Source: Floccularia luteovirens
Taxonomy: Eukaryota; Basidiomycota; Agaricomycetes; Agaricales; Squamanitaceae
DNA: 64,000 nucleotides
NCBI GenBank assembly: GCA_009739215.1
Contig: VSJF01000009.1
Coordinates: forward strand, 620,001-684,000
Direction: 5' to 3'
Part shown: piece after piece, positions 21,407 through 33,079 of the stretch
How positions within the stretch are numbered: position 1 is the first letter of the stretch
Layout: every line of letters begins with the position of its first letter
Notes under the pieces: model-generated
What the model was told of the DNA's origin: nothing
Seen by the model: only the letters and a program-made list of their open reading frames with translations
Databases searched by the model: none
Translations under genes and position numbers: made by a program

Positions 21407-22884
21407 ATGTCCAGCTTCACTTTCCCAAACAGCTTCCGACTTCGTAATATCGCAAAATTGACTGCATCTACACTGGGAGAGCTGCCTGCAGTATCCAATT
21501 CCAAGCTCCAACGAGCCACCGAGGCAATGTTCTCGGACGCCCATACTTCATTGTAACTATCGCATTGTCTGTCTCGGCAGTTATGCTTTTGCTAATACTA
21601 GATTAGACTGGATGTCTTTGATGCTAAAGCCAAGCAGAAGCTGCTCGCATTGGAGTTTAACCAGTTGTGCGCATCGGGGTTCGATAACCCAACGTCACTG
21701 CAGTTAGTGACTATTATGACATTTTTTTCCTGGATGATCATGGTACTTAACCGTTTTCAAAACCTGTTGTAAATTATACTGAGTACGCGTTTATAGGCGG
21801 ATGATCTCATTGATACCGGCGATCCACAAGCAGACCCTGAATTGGCTGGGTCTGCAATGGAATCTTGTACCCGTCTTCTACGAGACCCCTTCGATACTCT
21901 CACGAAACCCGATTCACCTCATGGATCAATTCTCTACGAGTGCGCATCTACATATATGTGAACCATATTACTGCCGCTGACTTCTGGATAATTCAGATTC
22001 TTAAATCACATCCATGAAATGGGGACTCCAGGCGCATATAATCGGTAAATAATCTACTAACTTCACTTACGAACACAGTTAACCCATCGATTTCTATAGC
22101 TTCACTAACAATATGAAAGAGATGATAACCTGTTGGATCGAGCAATGCGACAATCGTTCGCTAAAAACGGTCGCTTCAATCGAGCACTTCCTTGTGATGC
22201 GACGCCAGGCTTCGGGATGGTATACTTTTGGAGGTTGGTATTTATTGTATGGTCTGCACGAATTCCCCCTGAGTTTTCATTTATTTCTTAGCCATGGTTG
22301 AAGGTGTCTTCGGATACGATATCCCAGATATCTTATTCAATGATCCAACGGTCAAAGCCATGGCCGAAGCTCTCGATGACATTACATCCTGGACAAATGT
22401 ATGTGGTGTACTTTTGGACTTAATGTCTGTTATTCTAATCTTTTCTCCCTATAGGATATCTGCTCATTCAATGTGAGATGCTCTTCTCCTCCAGGTCGTA
22501 AGCTTTTACTGACAAAGCCTTTAGAAAGAGCAAAAGACTGGAGATTATCAGAACCTCGTGTGTTGTGTCATAGAAGAACGAGGACTCGACCTGCAAGAAG
22601 CCATTGACTTTGTCATTAATATGATCAGTTCCCGATTGGTTGAATACCAAAGAATGCAGGCCGAGCTTCCCACATTTGGACCTGAAGTTGACGATGAACT
22701 TGCAAGATATCATCGAGCAAATGAGCTTTTTGCTCAGGTTTTGACCACTTGGTACTGCCGTAGCCATAGTAAGGGTTGATTTCCGCTTGTTATTTTGCAA
22801 AAACTAACGCTTTCGACAGGATACTTCAAATATTCAGAAAACAATCTTGATAAAGATGAATCCATTATCATATTATACTCATGA
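21407..22884 (+). CDS. Class I terpene synthase (sesquiterpene synthase type)
   Basis: Nine exons (21407-21552, 21607-21742, 21797-21939, 21997-22044, 22100-22233, 22292-22398, 22455-22472, 22525-22768, 22820-22884) give an intact 346-aa protein. The aspartate-rich metal-binding motif is DDLID at the start of exon 3. The second motif (NSE/DTE) is NDICSFNKE, built across exons 6-8. RRQASGWYTFGAMVE is the usual effector helix, and an RY pair near the C-terminus is present. Length and motifs match basidiomycete sesquiterpene synthases, which cyclise farnesyl diphosphate with Mg2+ in the cytosol. The product cannot be predicted from motifs. Exon 7 is only 18 nt and encodes DICSFN. The C-terminus after RY is short (about 17 residues). 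No other terpenoid gene is adjacent; a P450 lies 22 kb away. Confidence 0.93.
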
Positions 22885-23940
22885 GTATTATACTTTCGCT
22901 ATATTAAAGTTATTGGACACGTTACTGTAAGGTTACAATATTATTTATCAAGCATTTAATCAGAATCTCAGAAATCGCCTCTAAGAGATATACAAGGATA
23001 CTAAAAGGGCCGGAGTAGTGAATGCCAAATGTTTCTTATGAATGACGTAATTGCTATGACTTAATGTGAATGGCATAGAGAGGAACTTGTTATTAGGTGT
23101 GTATACTACTGAAAACTATAAATAGACTCCATCGTTGCTTAGACTGTTGTAGAAGATTATCATGGCAGCCGCAGTGATGGTTTATTCACTGACATCTAGC
23201 ATAGCAACGGACAAAGGAAATCGTGATGTGATGTGGGTTTTTCTCTCATATACCCTCAATTGATGAGGTCAACTAGCTCTTTCGTCCAGTCTTATATCAG
23301 CCCAGAATTCTGGGTTTAACGTCACTACTGTTTTGTTATTACCATCGCGAGAAGTTAAATATTATGATAAAATTTTAAGGCTTGAGGTTAGTGGATCCCC
23401 TCCTCGATTCTCCACTGATCAATATTGTCTCATACAACATGTAAGCCTGATTAAAAATCCCCTCAAAGCTTTTGGGTACAAAAACGCAGAGATTATTGCA
23501 GAAGAGATATGATTGGTCCACTGCAGAAGAGCGGCGTCTTACCAGTGTTTTACTGGACGGATCCATCAGCACGAACGCCAAGATGTTGGAATAAATTCCG
23601 TCTGCTTCCTTTACGTAGCCAACGCGTAGCCTCAATTTTTCGGTCTCTTGTGCGCCGTCGGACACCGTATACTAGGACAGGAGCAAACTTTACAGCAAAT
23701 AATACGAAAGCCATATTTCTGGTCAAAGATGAGCCATTTCATATTACTGTGTACACTGCCTAGCAAGTCGCGAACATTTATGGATATGCTCCACCGGCCG
23801 AAAAGTGTAAACCGAACTAGGAATGTGGCATCAATTAAAATTTTATGGTGTGTTTTCTGCGGTTACACACCCACTCCAAGAAAAAAAATCAGCTAATAAA
23901 AATTCTTGGAGAAACACTAACCGTAAACAGGGTACAGTAC
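22885..23940. other. Intergenic region with an orphan TATA box
   Basis: A good TATA (TATAAATA, 23117-23124) is followed 38 bp later by an ATG at 23162 that opens only about 35 codons. This may be a relic or a short transcript. No other gene is supported. Confidence 0.35.
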
Positions 23941-23943
23941 GAG

Positions 23944-23951
23944 TATAAAAA
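23944..23951 (+). promoter_or_regulatory. TATA box of small secreted protein 4
   Basis: TATAAAAA, about 242 bp before the ATG; the spacing agrees with the three paralogs on the other strand. Confidence 0.6.
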
Positions 23952-24109
23952 GGCCGCAAGTATGGTCATATTCCACAGGATCCACCCAGTGATTGATTTG
24001 TGAGTTTCTCTTCAAACTGAATCTCCTCATCATTAATTTATCAACTCAATCATACAGAGTCGGGCAACACTTAAAAAACGTCGAAAGAAACTCTTCCAAC
24101 CTAATACAG

Positions 24110-24180
24110 GTGATATCTTCATCTTTTGATATATACTTAGCCATGGCTGATATGCCTCAACTGTCATTTTCCCCCTCTAG
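24110..24180 (+). other. 5'UTR intron of small secreted protein 4
   Basis: TACAG|GTGATA to CCCCCTCTAG|TTACA, 5 nt before the ATG. Its position is the same as in paralogs 1-3, which supports common descent of the whole gene and not only the coding part. Confidence 0.7.
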
Positions 24181-24185
24181 TTACA

Positions 24186-24368
24186 ATGAAATTTCTCTCC
24201 GCTGTCATCGTCATTGCTGCAACCCTTGTTGCAAGTACCCATGCACTTTCCTGTCAAGAGCAAGCTAATGGTCGTGGTGCCCGTTGCTACTCAAATCCTT
24301 GCCCAGGTGACTGGAAGAGTGTCTCCTGGGACAGCGGGTGTGGGCATGGCCAGTACTGCTGCGTTTAG
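24186..24368 (+). CDS. Small secreted cysteine-rich protein, paralog 4
   Basis: A 60-aa protein: signal peptide MKFLSAVIVIAATLVASTHA and a 40-aa mature peptide with the same cysteine frame, C-x10-C-x4-C-x12-C-x5-CC, here ending CCV. It is the most diverged member (CQEQANGRGARC, DWKSVSWD, GHGQYCC) yet keeps every spacing. It lies about 16 kb from the tandem block, on the opposite strand, so it moved or predates the local duplication. Introns, TATA spacing and protein length agree with the others. Function unknown. Confidence 0.85.
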   Translation: MKFLSAVIVIAATLVASTHALSCQEQANGRGARCYSNPCPGDWKSVSWDSGCGHGQYCCV

Positions 24369-24779
24369 ATGGTATCCTCCGGGTGTACAATTAATTATGG
24401 GGTTCCTATAATTATGCTTATTCGGTTGAAGTATTGTTTGTGAGGGTTATTTAAAGTTGTTATTAGAGGCATTCATAACATTTAGTGTGCCATCAAATAT
24501 CCGAAGATTCAATGTTTTAGGGCATTTGTTCTTATTTGAGGTGGATACTGATAGGTATGTATTTACGATGCGAATTGCAGTAAGATAAGGTGCTCTATGC
24601 GGGAATTGTTATTCGAAGTATTTGATCAATGGAGTTACCAATTGGTGTTGGAGCTGTAATTATGTCACCCGAAACTTGTGACTTCTTTGGTAGACTTCTT
24701 TGGTTTGTTTTACCATCAAAGTTAGTTTACAACCATCGATTAAAGCTATCAACTTATCACCAGTTCCAATTGATTTTAA

Positions 24780-26918
24780 ATGTTCAAGAAGCCTCTCGGG
24801 AACCTCAAGACATCTGCTCCAATTCGTAGCTCTGACAGGCGTAAGCTGAAACAAAAGGTTATTTCTGCATTAGGGATCACTCCAGAGGATGGGGATCGCT
24901 TAGTTCCAGATGGTATATTGGCAGTCAAGTTCAACACTTACCTCGATGAGCCTGGGGTATGGTTGGAATATTTTACGTTCATTATTGTACCCTCATCTTA
25001 CCCTTTATTAGACAGCTTATCTTGATCCTGACGGGGATCCATTGTGGTTCAGTATCGGAAAGGGTGTAGAAGATCTTATACCGTCTGTATACACATTATG
25101 GAAGAAACACGATCTACTCCCTTCCGTATACACTCCCTCTTCTGTTGTTCCCGTGCTGATAGGTGGAGCAGACCTCATGATTCCAGGAGGTCAGTTCTCT
25201 TCACACCAACGATGTTCAACTATCATTGTCAATTAATGCTAGAAGCTGATATTCGTCTTCAAGCCAGTGATTCAGCTCCCACCTTCGCTCCATGAAAACC
25301 AATTAGTATCGGTCTGCCAATTCACAAGAAAAGATGGAAATACCAGTATATCAGCTCCTATTGGTGTTGGTCGAATGGCACTCCCTTCAGACCAACTACA
25401 GTCTGGCCGAAAGGAAAAGGGGAAGGCTGTCCTGATGTTACATACATGGAAAGACAGTTTATTCGACCTAGGTTCTAAAGGTGACCTACCCGATGGTGCA
25501 ATACCCCAATCCGATTCGGAAGACTTGCAGAACCAGCCTGCTGAAGGTGTTGAAACTGCTGAAGATCTCCCTCCGTCATCACCTGAACATAGCGAAGGGG
25601 AAGATAACACTGATAAATCTCAACAGACCTCGAATCGTCCAACTTATAGTCCTCAAGAAGTATCAAAGCTGTTGCACTTATCTCTGTTGCAGGCGATTTT
25701 AGCGACTCTATCATCACTCCCACCCTCCTCATTTCCCATTCCATCAACCTCCTTCTATACAAATTATATTCTTCCAGCGAGACCTGCATTTCCGACTCTT
25801 TTGTTTGCTCCATCTTCGGAACCTCCAGAAGCAAAAGGCCAGTATGAGATTGATCCACAAGAATTAACTATCAAAACTTCGAGCCATAAGTCCTTGACTG
25901 CATTCTTGAAATCCGAAGAGAAAGCCGGGCTGTTAGCTCTTAAGTCACCCCCAAAACACTCGCAACATTCAGATCTTATGGTTACGGCGATCAAACCAAA
26001 TGCACCAGAGGTTGTTAATCATCAAAGTTATGTTACCATCAAACAGGTCGAGGCTACAGCTGCGAAAAAAGCTGCGAGAGAAGAAAAAGCGAGGGAAGAG
26101 GGCAGTAAGACCGTCCTGGAGCTAAAGGAATTGTGGAAGCCCCATTTAGCAAGTGCTGCTCTATTCGAGGAATTCAAAGCCGAGTTCGTCATTTGACATC
26201 TATATTTTTCGCTTTCTAAAACGAGGTCTTATATTCTAGTAAACACGCCCTATATTCCCTTCAAGAGATCAAGACCCTGATCAATTCTTATATCTCTTCT
26301 CACAACCTAGTGAACACTCAGATACAAGCATACGTGAATCTCGATGATGCGTTACTATCTTGTATTTCTGCAAAGAAAACAAAGTCAAAAAATGATTCGA
26401 ATGACGCGGCCCTTCCAGAATTCATGAAGCGTGAGGAACTAGCGAAAAAAATCACAGAGCAAATGCAGGACTGGTATCAGGTGTCTGTTCCCGGAAAAGA
26501 TCCCCTATATAAGTGAGCGATAATAATCGTTGTGTTAGTCTTCCTGTGTTCTAACCTGGCTCTCTAGGAAGGGTACGTTAACTCCCATCCAAGTCGTAAT
26601 GAAGATTCGTCAAGGGCGCAAGGCGTCTACCATGATAACGGGATTTGAACCATTCCTTGTAATTGATGCTGACGAGATGGCTGATGAACTACGAAAGGTA
26701 TGCGCGGGTTCGACCTCTGGTAAGTCTGGCATTTCCTCTATCCTCACTTGTCAGAGGTTTAACACTAGTATGTAGTCTCTCCTGTCGTTGGCAAAGGACG
26801 CAACTTGAAAGAAGTTTTGGTACAAGGCAAGCAGTCGACAGCTGTCGTTGAGTACTTGACCAGCAAAGGCATCCCAGCGAAATGGATTGATGTATCTGAT
26901 TTATGTGGAAAGAAGTGA
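24780..26918 (+). CDS. TMA64: Translation initiation factor eIF2D (ligatin / Tma64)
   Basis: Six exons (24780-24956, 25012-25189, 25268-26183, 26240-26512, 26568-26719, 26776-26918) give 612 aa, the usual length. The N-terminus has the MFKKPL start and the domain that precedes PUA (LWFSIGKG.EDLIPSVYTLW). A PUA-like region with GGADLMIPG follows, then a poorly conserved linker, an SWIB/MDM2-like part (about residues 300-400) and a C-terminal SUI1 domain (KGTLTPIQVVMKIRQGRKASTMITGFE). eIF2D delivers tRNA to the P site independently of GTP and recycles 40S subunits. Splice phases all agree. The next gene, DIM1, starts 124 bp downstream on the same strand. Confidence 0.94.
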
Positions 26919-27042
26919 TGCATGTCTTCTATAATAGTACTTTCCGTAATGAGAGATCTTATCTTGTGATAATTACGTAATACAATTTTTTAATTTTATG
27001 GCCTTTCTGCTCTCTGAACTACATCACGATTCACAAGCAACC

Positions 27043-28270
<1,228 letters not shown>

Positions 28271-28647
28271 TGCTTATCATTGTTTTAGATTACTTTCTGC
28301 GTTTCATGAGGTTGGAATTCATTTTTCGTGATTCTCCTTGATGAGATGCTTTTCGTTATTTCCGGGAACTCGGTTCGGACGTTCCAGGGTCTTTCGGTAA
28401 ATGTGGAATGAACTTTCGGAGAACCTCCCCCATCCAAAAAGATACCGATCTATGGAAACACCTTTCCAAAGTCAAATGCAAATAAAGAGACCTGTAGGAC
28501 CAAAATCCTCTTTCCTCCTTTATCAGTGGGTTCGAAAATTGTATCTTTTCGTTATAATACATATACATACATGTATAAGATATAACAATGTAACGGCATT
28601 TGGTATACATAGTCTGCTAGGGTGATAAGGAGTAATATCTTTACAGA
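28271..28647. other. Intergenic region between convergent genes
   Basis: 3' flanks of DIM1 and of the BBC1/AIM3-type gene. TATACATACATGTATA-like AT-rich sequence lies at 28556-28578. No gene seen. Confidence 0.4.
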
Positions 28648-30483
28648 TCAGTTGAGATGAGTGGGTGCTTGTGCAGTCAATCCTGTTATTCCCATATACA
28701 TTTCATATCCAACAGGACGGTATATCCACATTTCGCCCTCCTCCATACCGCGGAGATCATAGTCCATTTTTGCCGGAGGTTGTCCAACACTCTGCTCAAC
28801 AACCACTAGCGTCCCCAACTCACTCGGCTTGATAGTTCTACCATCACTTACCCCTCCAGCAAGTTTTGGGACAGTGTCAGCCACGATAACAGCCGTATGA
28901 TCAGGCTCGCCTAACGTATAGGTGGCTCCTCGCATCTTTTCAAATGAGCTTATTCTCACTGTCCTCCATTCGACGATGTCTCCTCTTCTTACGCAATTGT
29001 CACCTCCTCTCCATCTTCCCACCATATCTTTGCCTTTGTTGCTAGCCTTGCCTTCAAAAATCAGATGGCCATGGGTACGACTTATACTTTTGACAGGGGC
29101 GGGTATATCTGTATACTGATCAAATTGTTTGAGGGCTTCATTTGCCAAGTCCCAGCATTCGCCGCGAGCACAGTAACGACCTGTGCCTAGAAAAGACTCT
29201 GCATATGCTGCTATAGTCTCACCATATAGTTCGTGAGCAAACACAAGTTCTTCTTTGCTCAGAGCCTTAGGGCGTGGAAGGTGGGTCGAATGGCGTTTAG
29301 TAGATTGCCTATCTTCTGGTCGGTTCATGTTGAACTCAACGCTTCCCCAAAAAACGCTAAGATCAGAGAATAAGACACCAATTTCTGTAGTTTGCGTGGA
29401 GCCATAGCTTCTCCAGGCGCACGCATAACCAATGTCTGATCTGTTGACAAGGGGTGCGGGCAATGGTGTAGTATTAGTTGAGGCATACCAGGCGCTGGTC
29501 CATTGTGTCGAGGGATCAAAATAATGTACAAGATCAAGAGCGGAGGAACCATATTTGGACGCAGGAGGATGTGATAATACAAAGTCAACTGAATTTGAGG
29601 GTGCTAAGAGATTACGCGACTTTTAGTTATTAACATCTTAGTGAGGGTCATGTACTACCTGCTACGGAACGACCCCATGTATTAGGTCTGGTCTATAAGA
29701 TACGAATGAATGAGTGGATTTAATAATATCTGAGCTTATAAAATTACATACCGCAGTGCGGACAGGAGGCATAACACCGAGTGTCTTCTTTGGGCCAATA
29801 TCCATATTCAGATATCTGGAAAAGAATTCATCAAGCCAGGCAAAGAAGACCTCTTTATCTTCTGGCGAGAGGTTTGCCCAGTCAATCTTTGTTTCAGTGT
29901 TATCTATCTGATGGCTAGTGTTAAACTTCTGAGGTTGTAAGTCAGGACGGGTGGTCCTTATGATAGGGGGAGGTCCAGGAGTAGCCGTTGTAGGTTTAGG
30001 AAATGATGGTGCTGGTGTTCTGGACGGAGGGGGTGGGGGTGCCCCCGAGGGGATACTTCTAGGGGGAGGTGGTGGTGGTGCTGCATTGTTTCCACGTGGG
30101 GGTGGCGGAGGGGGTGCAGATGTCGACGAAGAACGTGAAGGAAGCTGAGGCGGAGCTGGAGAGCGACTGGGAGGGGCTGGCGACCTGCTTGGAGGGGTTG
30201 GGTTGTTGCTGGATCCTGTGCGACTCGGGGGAGGAGGTAAAGTTGCGAGTGGTGGACGTGCCCTTGGTTGGACACGTGGCGGAGGAGGGGGTGGAGGAGG
30301 GTTCACATTGTATGGATCCCAATTTGTCTTGGCGATTGGGACACTGGGTACACGCAACTGGTGAGCGTTGATAGAGTTTGACGGTAAGTGATAGATCCTA
30401 CCTTGTATTCCGATCTCGCATGGTCTGTAACTTTTCTACACCTGAATTAGTGACACCTGCCGCCTTGGCTTTAAGATCCGCAA
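28648..30483 (-). CDS. Proline-rich protein with BBC1/AIM3-type cysteine-proteinase-fold domain (5' end incomplete)
   Basis: Supported exons are 30483-30402, 30343-29752, 29692-29659 and 29603-28648; the first coding exon was not found. The N-terminal part has short helical sequence (VADLKAKAAG) and then about 120 residues of polyproline repeats typical of SH3/actin-binding partners. A short conserved segment follows (LSPEDKEVFFAWLDEFFSRY). The C-terminal about 300 residues form a papain/NlpC-like fold with GECWDLAN (Cys position) and a later PDHTAVIV (His position). This combination matches fungal BBC1/AIM3-type proteins, which work with WASP-Las17 and type I myosin at actin patches. Whether the Cys-His pair is catalytic is unknown. 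The family assignment is from memory of fungal annotation. Confidence 0.72.
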
Positions 30484-32656
30484 CTAGAATAAGACTTGTA
30501 AGTCAGGTTAGTTGACAGGCAGTATCTCATAAGACTTGCAGGAAGGCATAATTGATGGAAGTTATTGTACACGATGCAAGCCAAGATAGGTCGATGTTGA
30601 GTTGGCTGTGCAGAACGTTGTAGATACGTAGCTGTAACAGTTTGGTGGCGACTCGATGGAAATGAGACCAGTGTAAAGAGTTGAAGTAGATCTCTTATAA
30701 CTTTGTAATTGAATTCTCTAATGGACTCTGTCACATATTTATGTGACTCTTCTGCTACACCGTATATTTATACGTACAGGGTTTCAACACTCGGCATTCA
30801 GCATAATACATTCAGATCCATCTTGCAAATACCGGTGGTCTACCTACATATGCAATTTTGTTAATTAGGAAGGTCCTTCGACAAAACTACCGTCTTCTTT
30901 TCATTTATCATGATCCATCGCGTTCGTAAGCGCGCTGTTTTCATGGAACCAAAAACTTGTAACATCTTGTCTGTTTGATTGAAACAGCTGCTCGAATCGA
31001 TCTTTGTTGAAAAAGTCCTGGTGGGTACTCCGGTCGTTAGAATGTACCGTTCTTAATAACATACGAATGGGGGGTTTGATCGCTGAAGGCTGTATATACT
31101 TCAGCCCCTTCAAGATCGTAATATACAGCTACAACTGCAAATATCTCCTACACAGCATACAGAGGCTGAAATCGAGCCTAGTGAAGTCCTCGCTTGAAAC
31201 TTTTTCGAATGCTACCATATGCTCACAACTGGTCGCAGATTAGTTCATTGTATATCATTTAATTTCTAACTACGATCGAAATTCTGCTGCGATAATCGTG
31301 AAAGTATATACTGTACCTCCACCAGAAAGAGTCGTGCCAAAATTGACAGTGAACATACAATCCGCGAAAATTCAAGAAATATGTTTGAGGATTTTTATAC
31401 AGAGATCGTTCCTGAATACATATACCGCGGTCAATCCCGACACTAAAAAAATGTTTCAGGGTTCCTGCACGAACCGCGGGCTCTTAGAGAAGACCTGAGT
31501 TCAATGTGGTGTAATATCATACATTATTGTTTACCCAGATTTTCCGTAAGCCCTTCAAAAGTCTGGAAGATCTCTAATTTAGGACCAATTCAAGGCAGTG
31601 TTGCTGCCGGGTTGCCGACTCTGATAAGTTGATGATGAACAGGCCTTGTACACAAGTGGCAATTATCACCGTCATTAATCAACCTCTTTCTAGGCCTGTA
31701 TCTGAAAGCTTTCAAAAGCATCCTGAATTTAAACTTTGGTCATCGGCCTCATTGTATCCTCGTTTTCACACCCACTATCTTTGTCCGGATGAAAGATGAC
31801 ACGAATTTACACATTTTATCGACGTTTTGACATGTAAATGATAATGATATGTATTAGAATCTAAGATCGCCGAAAATGTATTGTCGACGGCGTCTGGTTT
31901 ATTGGTGCCTCGTAAAATTGCGGTTGCTAGGATTTTTCTGCTTACAATTCTGCAGCGTTTTTTTACTTGCCACTTAAGTAGATCCCGTTTTTTCTTGATC
32001 GGAATACGGACCGCTTTGCTGAATGACCGAATTGTAGTTGTGCTGTGTCGTTGTGGATATACTAAGCTCGAGAGTTTACGAATTATGGCTGGTTTTTATG
32101 TCATAATGCTGTCTGGTCTTGAGGATTCAATGTGTATCAAAATGGGTAACGGAAATGATATACTTGAGTGCTATTAACGCTATCGCGGTCGAATGTTGAC
32201 CACTGGGAGAGTTGGCCAGAGAAAATGAAAAAATAATTTTTGTATAAATCTTCGACCCACGTGGCAGTGACGCATCCGGGGGCCAAAAAAAGCTATCGTT
32301 CGAAGAAAAGAAAGCAAATTGAACGCACTTCAAACTAGAATGAGTACTTGGCATTTCCAGGTTCGCACTTCTCCTTGCACACAGTCTCCGCCGTTGTGGG
32401 TCATCTTAATTTCGTGTGTACACTTGCAAATGCCCTGGCCACCTTGCTTCTTGCCGCTCGCGTCCGTCAAGTTTTGACACGCTACTTGGGGTTGCCACCC
32501 TGAATTTTCTATAAGGCGATGAAACAATTCCTTGCAATAAAAGCTGGACATGTCCAACTATATTTTCCCAACCCACTCACAACCCAACATCTTAACAAGT
32601 ATCCCACCCTTTGGAACTTTACCATCCTTCTAATACTACTTTTTTTATTTTCAAAA
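30484..32656. other. Long region with no supported gene
   Basis: Its left end is the promoter of the BBC1/AIM3-type gene. Several short frames (30901-31113, 31298-31498, 31881-32177) have no motif or partner exon. No transposon, RNA gene or repeat is recognised. Confidence 0.4.
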
Positions 32657-33076
32657 TGTGCAAACACGAAATGTATGACATCTTCCAACTCGGTCTCTAT
32701 AACTTCACTGACCTTAACGTTATGCAGTATTGGTGACTTCTATAGGGGATGTGGAGTATGTAACTGTCATATGTCGTCATTGTTCGTAACTACTAATGCA
32801 TTTGTCGTCCTTTCCCCCCCAAAAGCACTTCCATGGCCGATACTTCACTGGAGAAACCTTGGACTGCAACTCAAGTATCTGCAGAACTAGTTCCGCACAC
32901 AAACACAAGACCGCGAACAAATGCGACTGCCCCGAAGTGAGTTTTTCACTTGACGGTTAAAAGACACGACTTGCTCATAAGGTCTTGGCATCTCTCGCTA
33001 GGTTGTTACTGAAGAGCGTCGAATCCAAAACATGTTCCAAGTCCGCTTTCCCGAATGCCAGCGCCTCTCTCGATGA
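32657..33076 (+). CDS. Small cysteine-rich protein, unknown function
   Basis: The ATG at 32657 starts MCKHEMYDIF. The body is read from exon 2 (to 32755, ..GCG), exon 3 (32826-32936) and exon 4 (33002-33076). It contains CGHFHGRYFTGETLDC, then SSICRTSSAHKH, KCDCPE and a tail ERRIQNMFQVRFPEC before the stop. Cys/His pairs (C-x-H, C-x-C, CDC) suggest a zinc-stabilised fold. Such proteins are common as basidiomycete 'hypothetical' genes. The junction between the first exon and exon 2 could not be placed in frame with GT-AG signals, so the N-terminus is uncertain or has a 1-nt change. No signal peptide. Confidence 0.6.
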
Positions 33077-33079
33077 AGG

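Noticed and set aside
30069..30371. Plus-strand Gly/Val-rich 100-codon frame
   Set aside because: Antisense of the polyproline repeats of the BBC1/AIM3-type gene.
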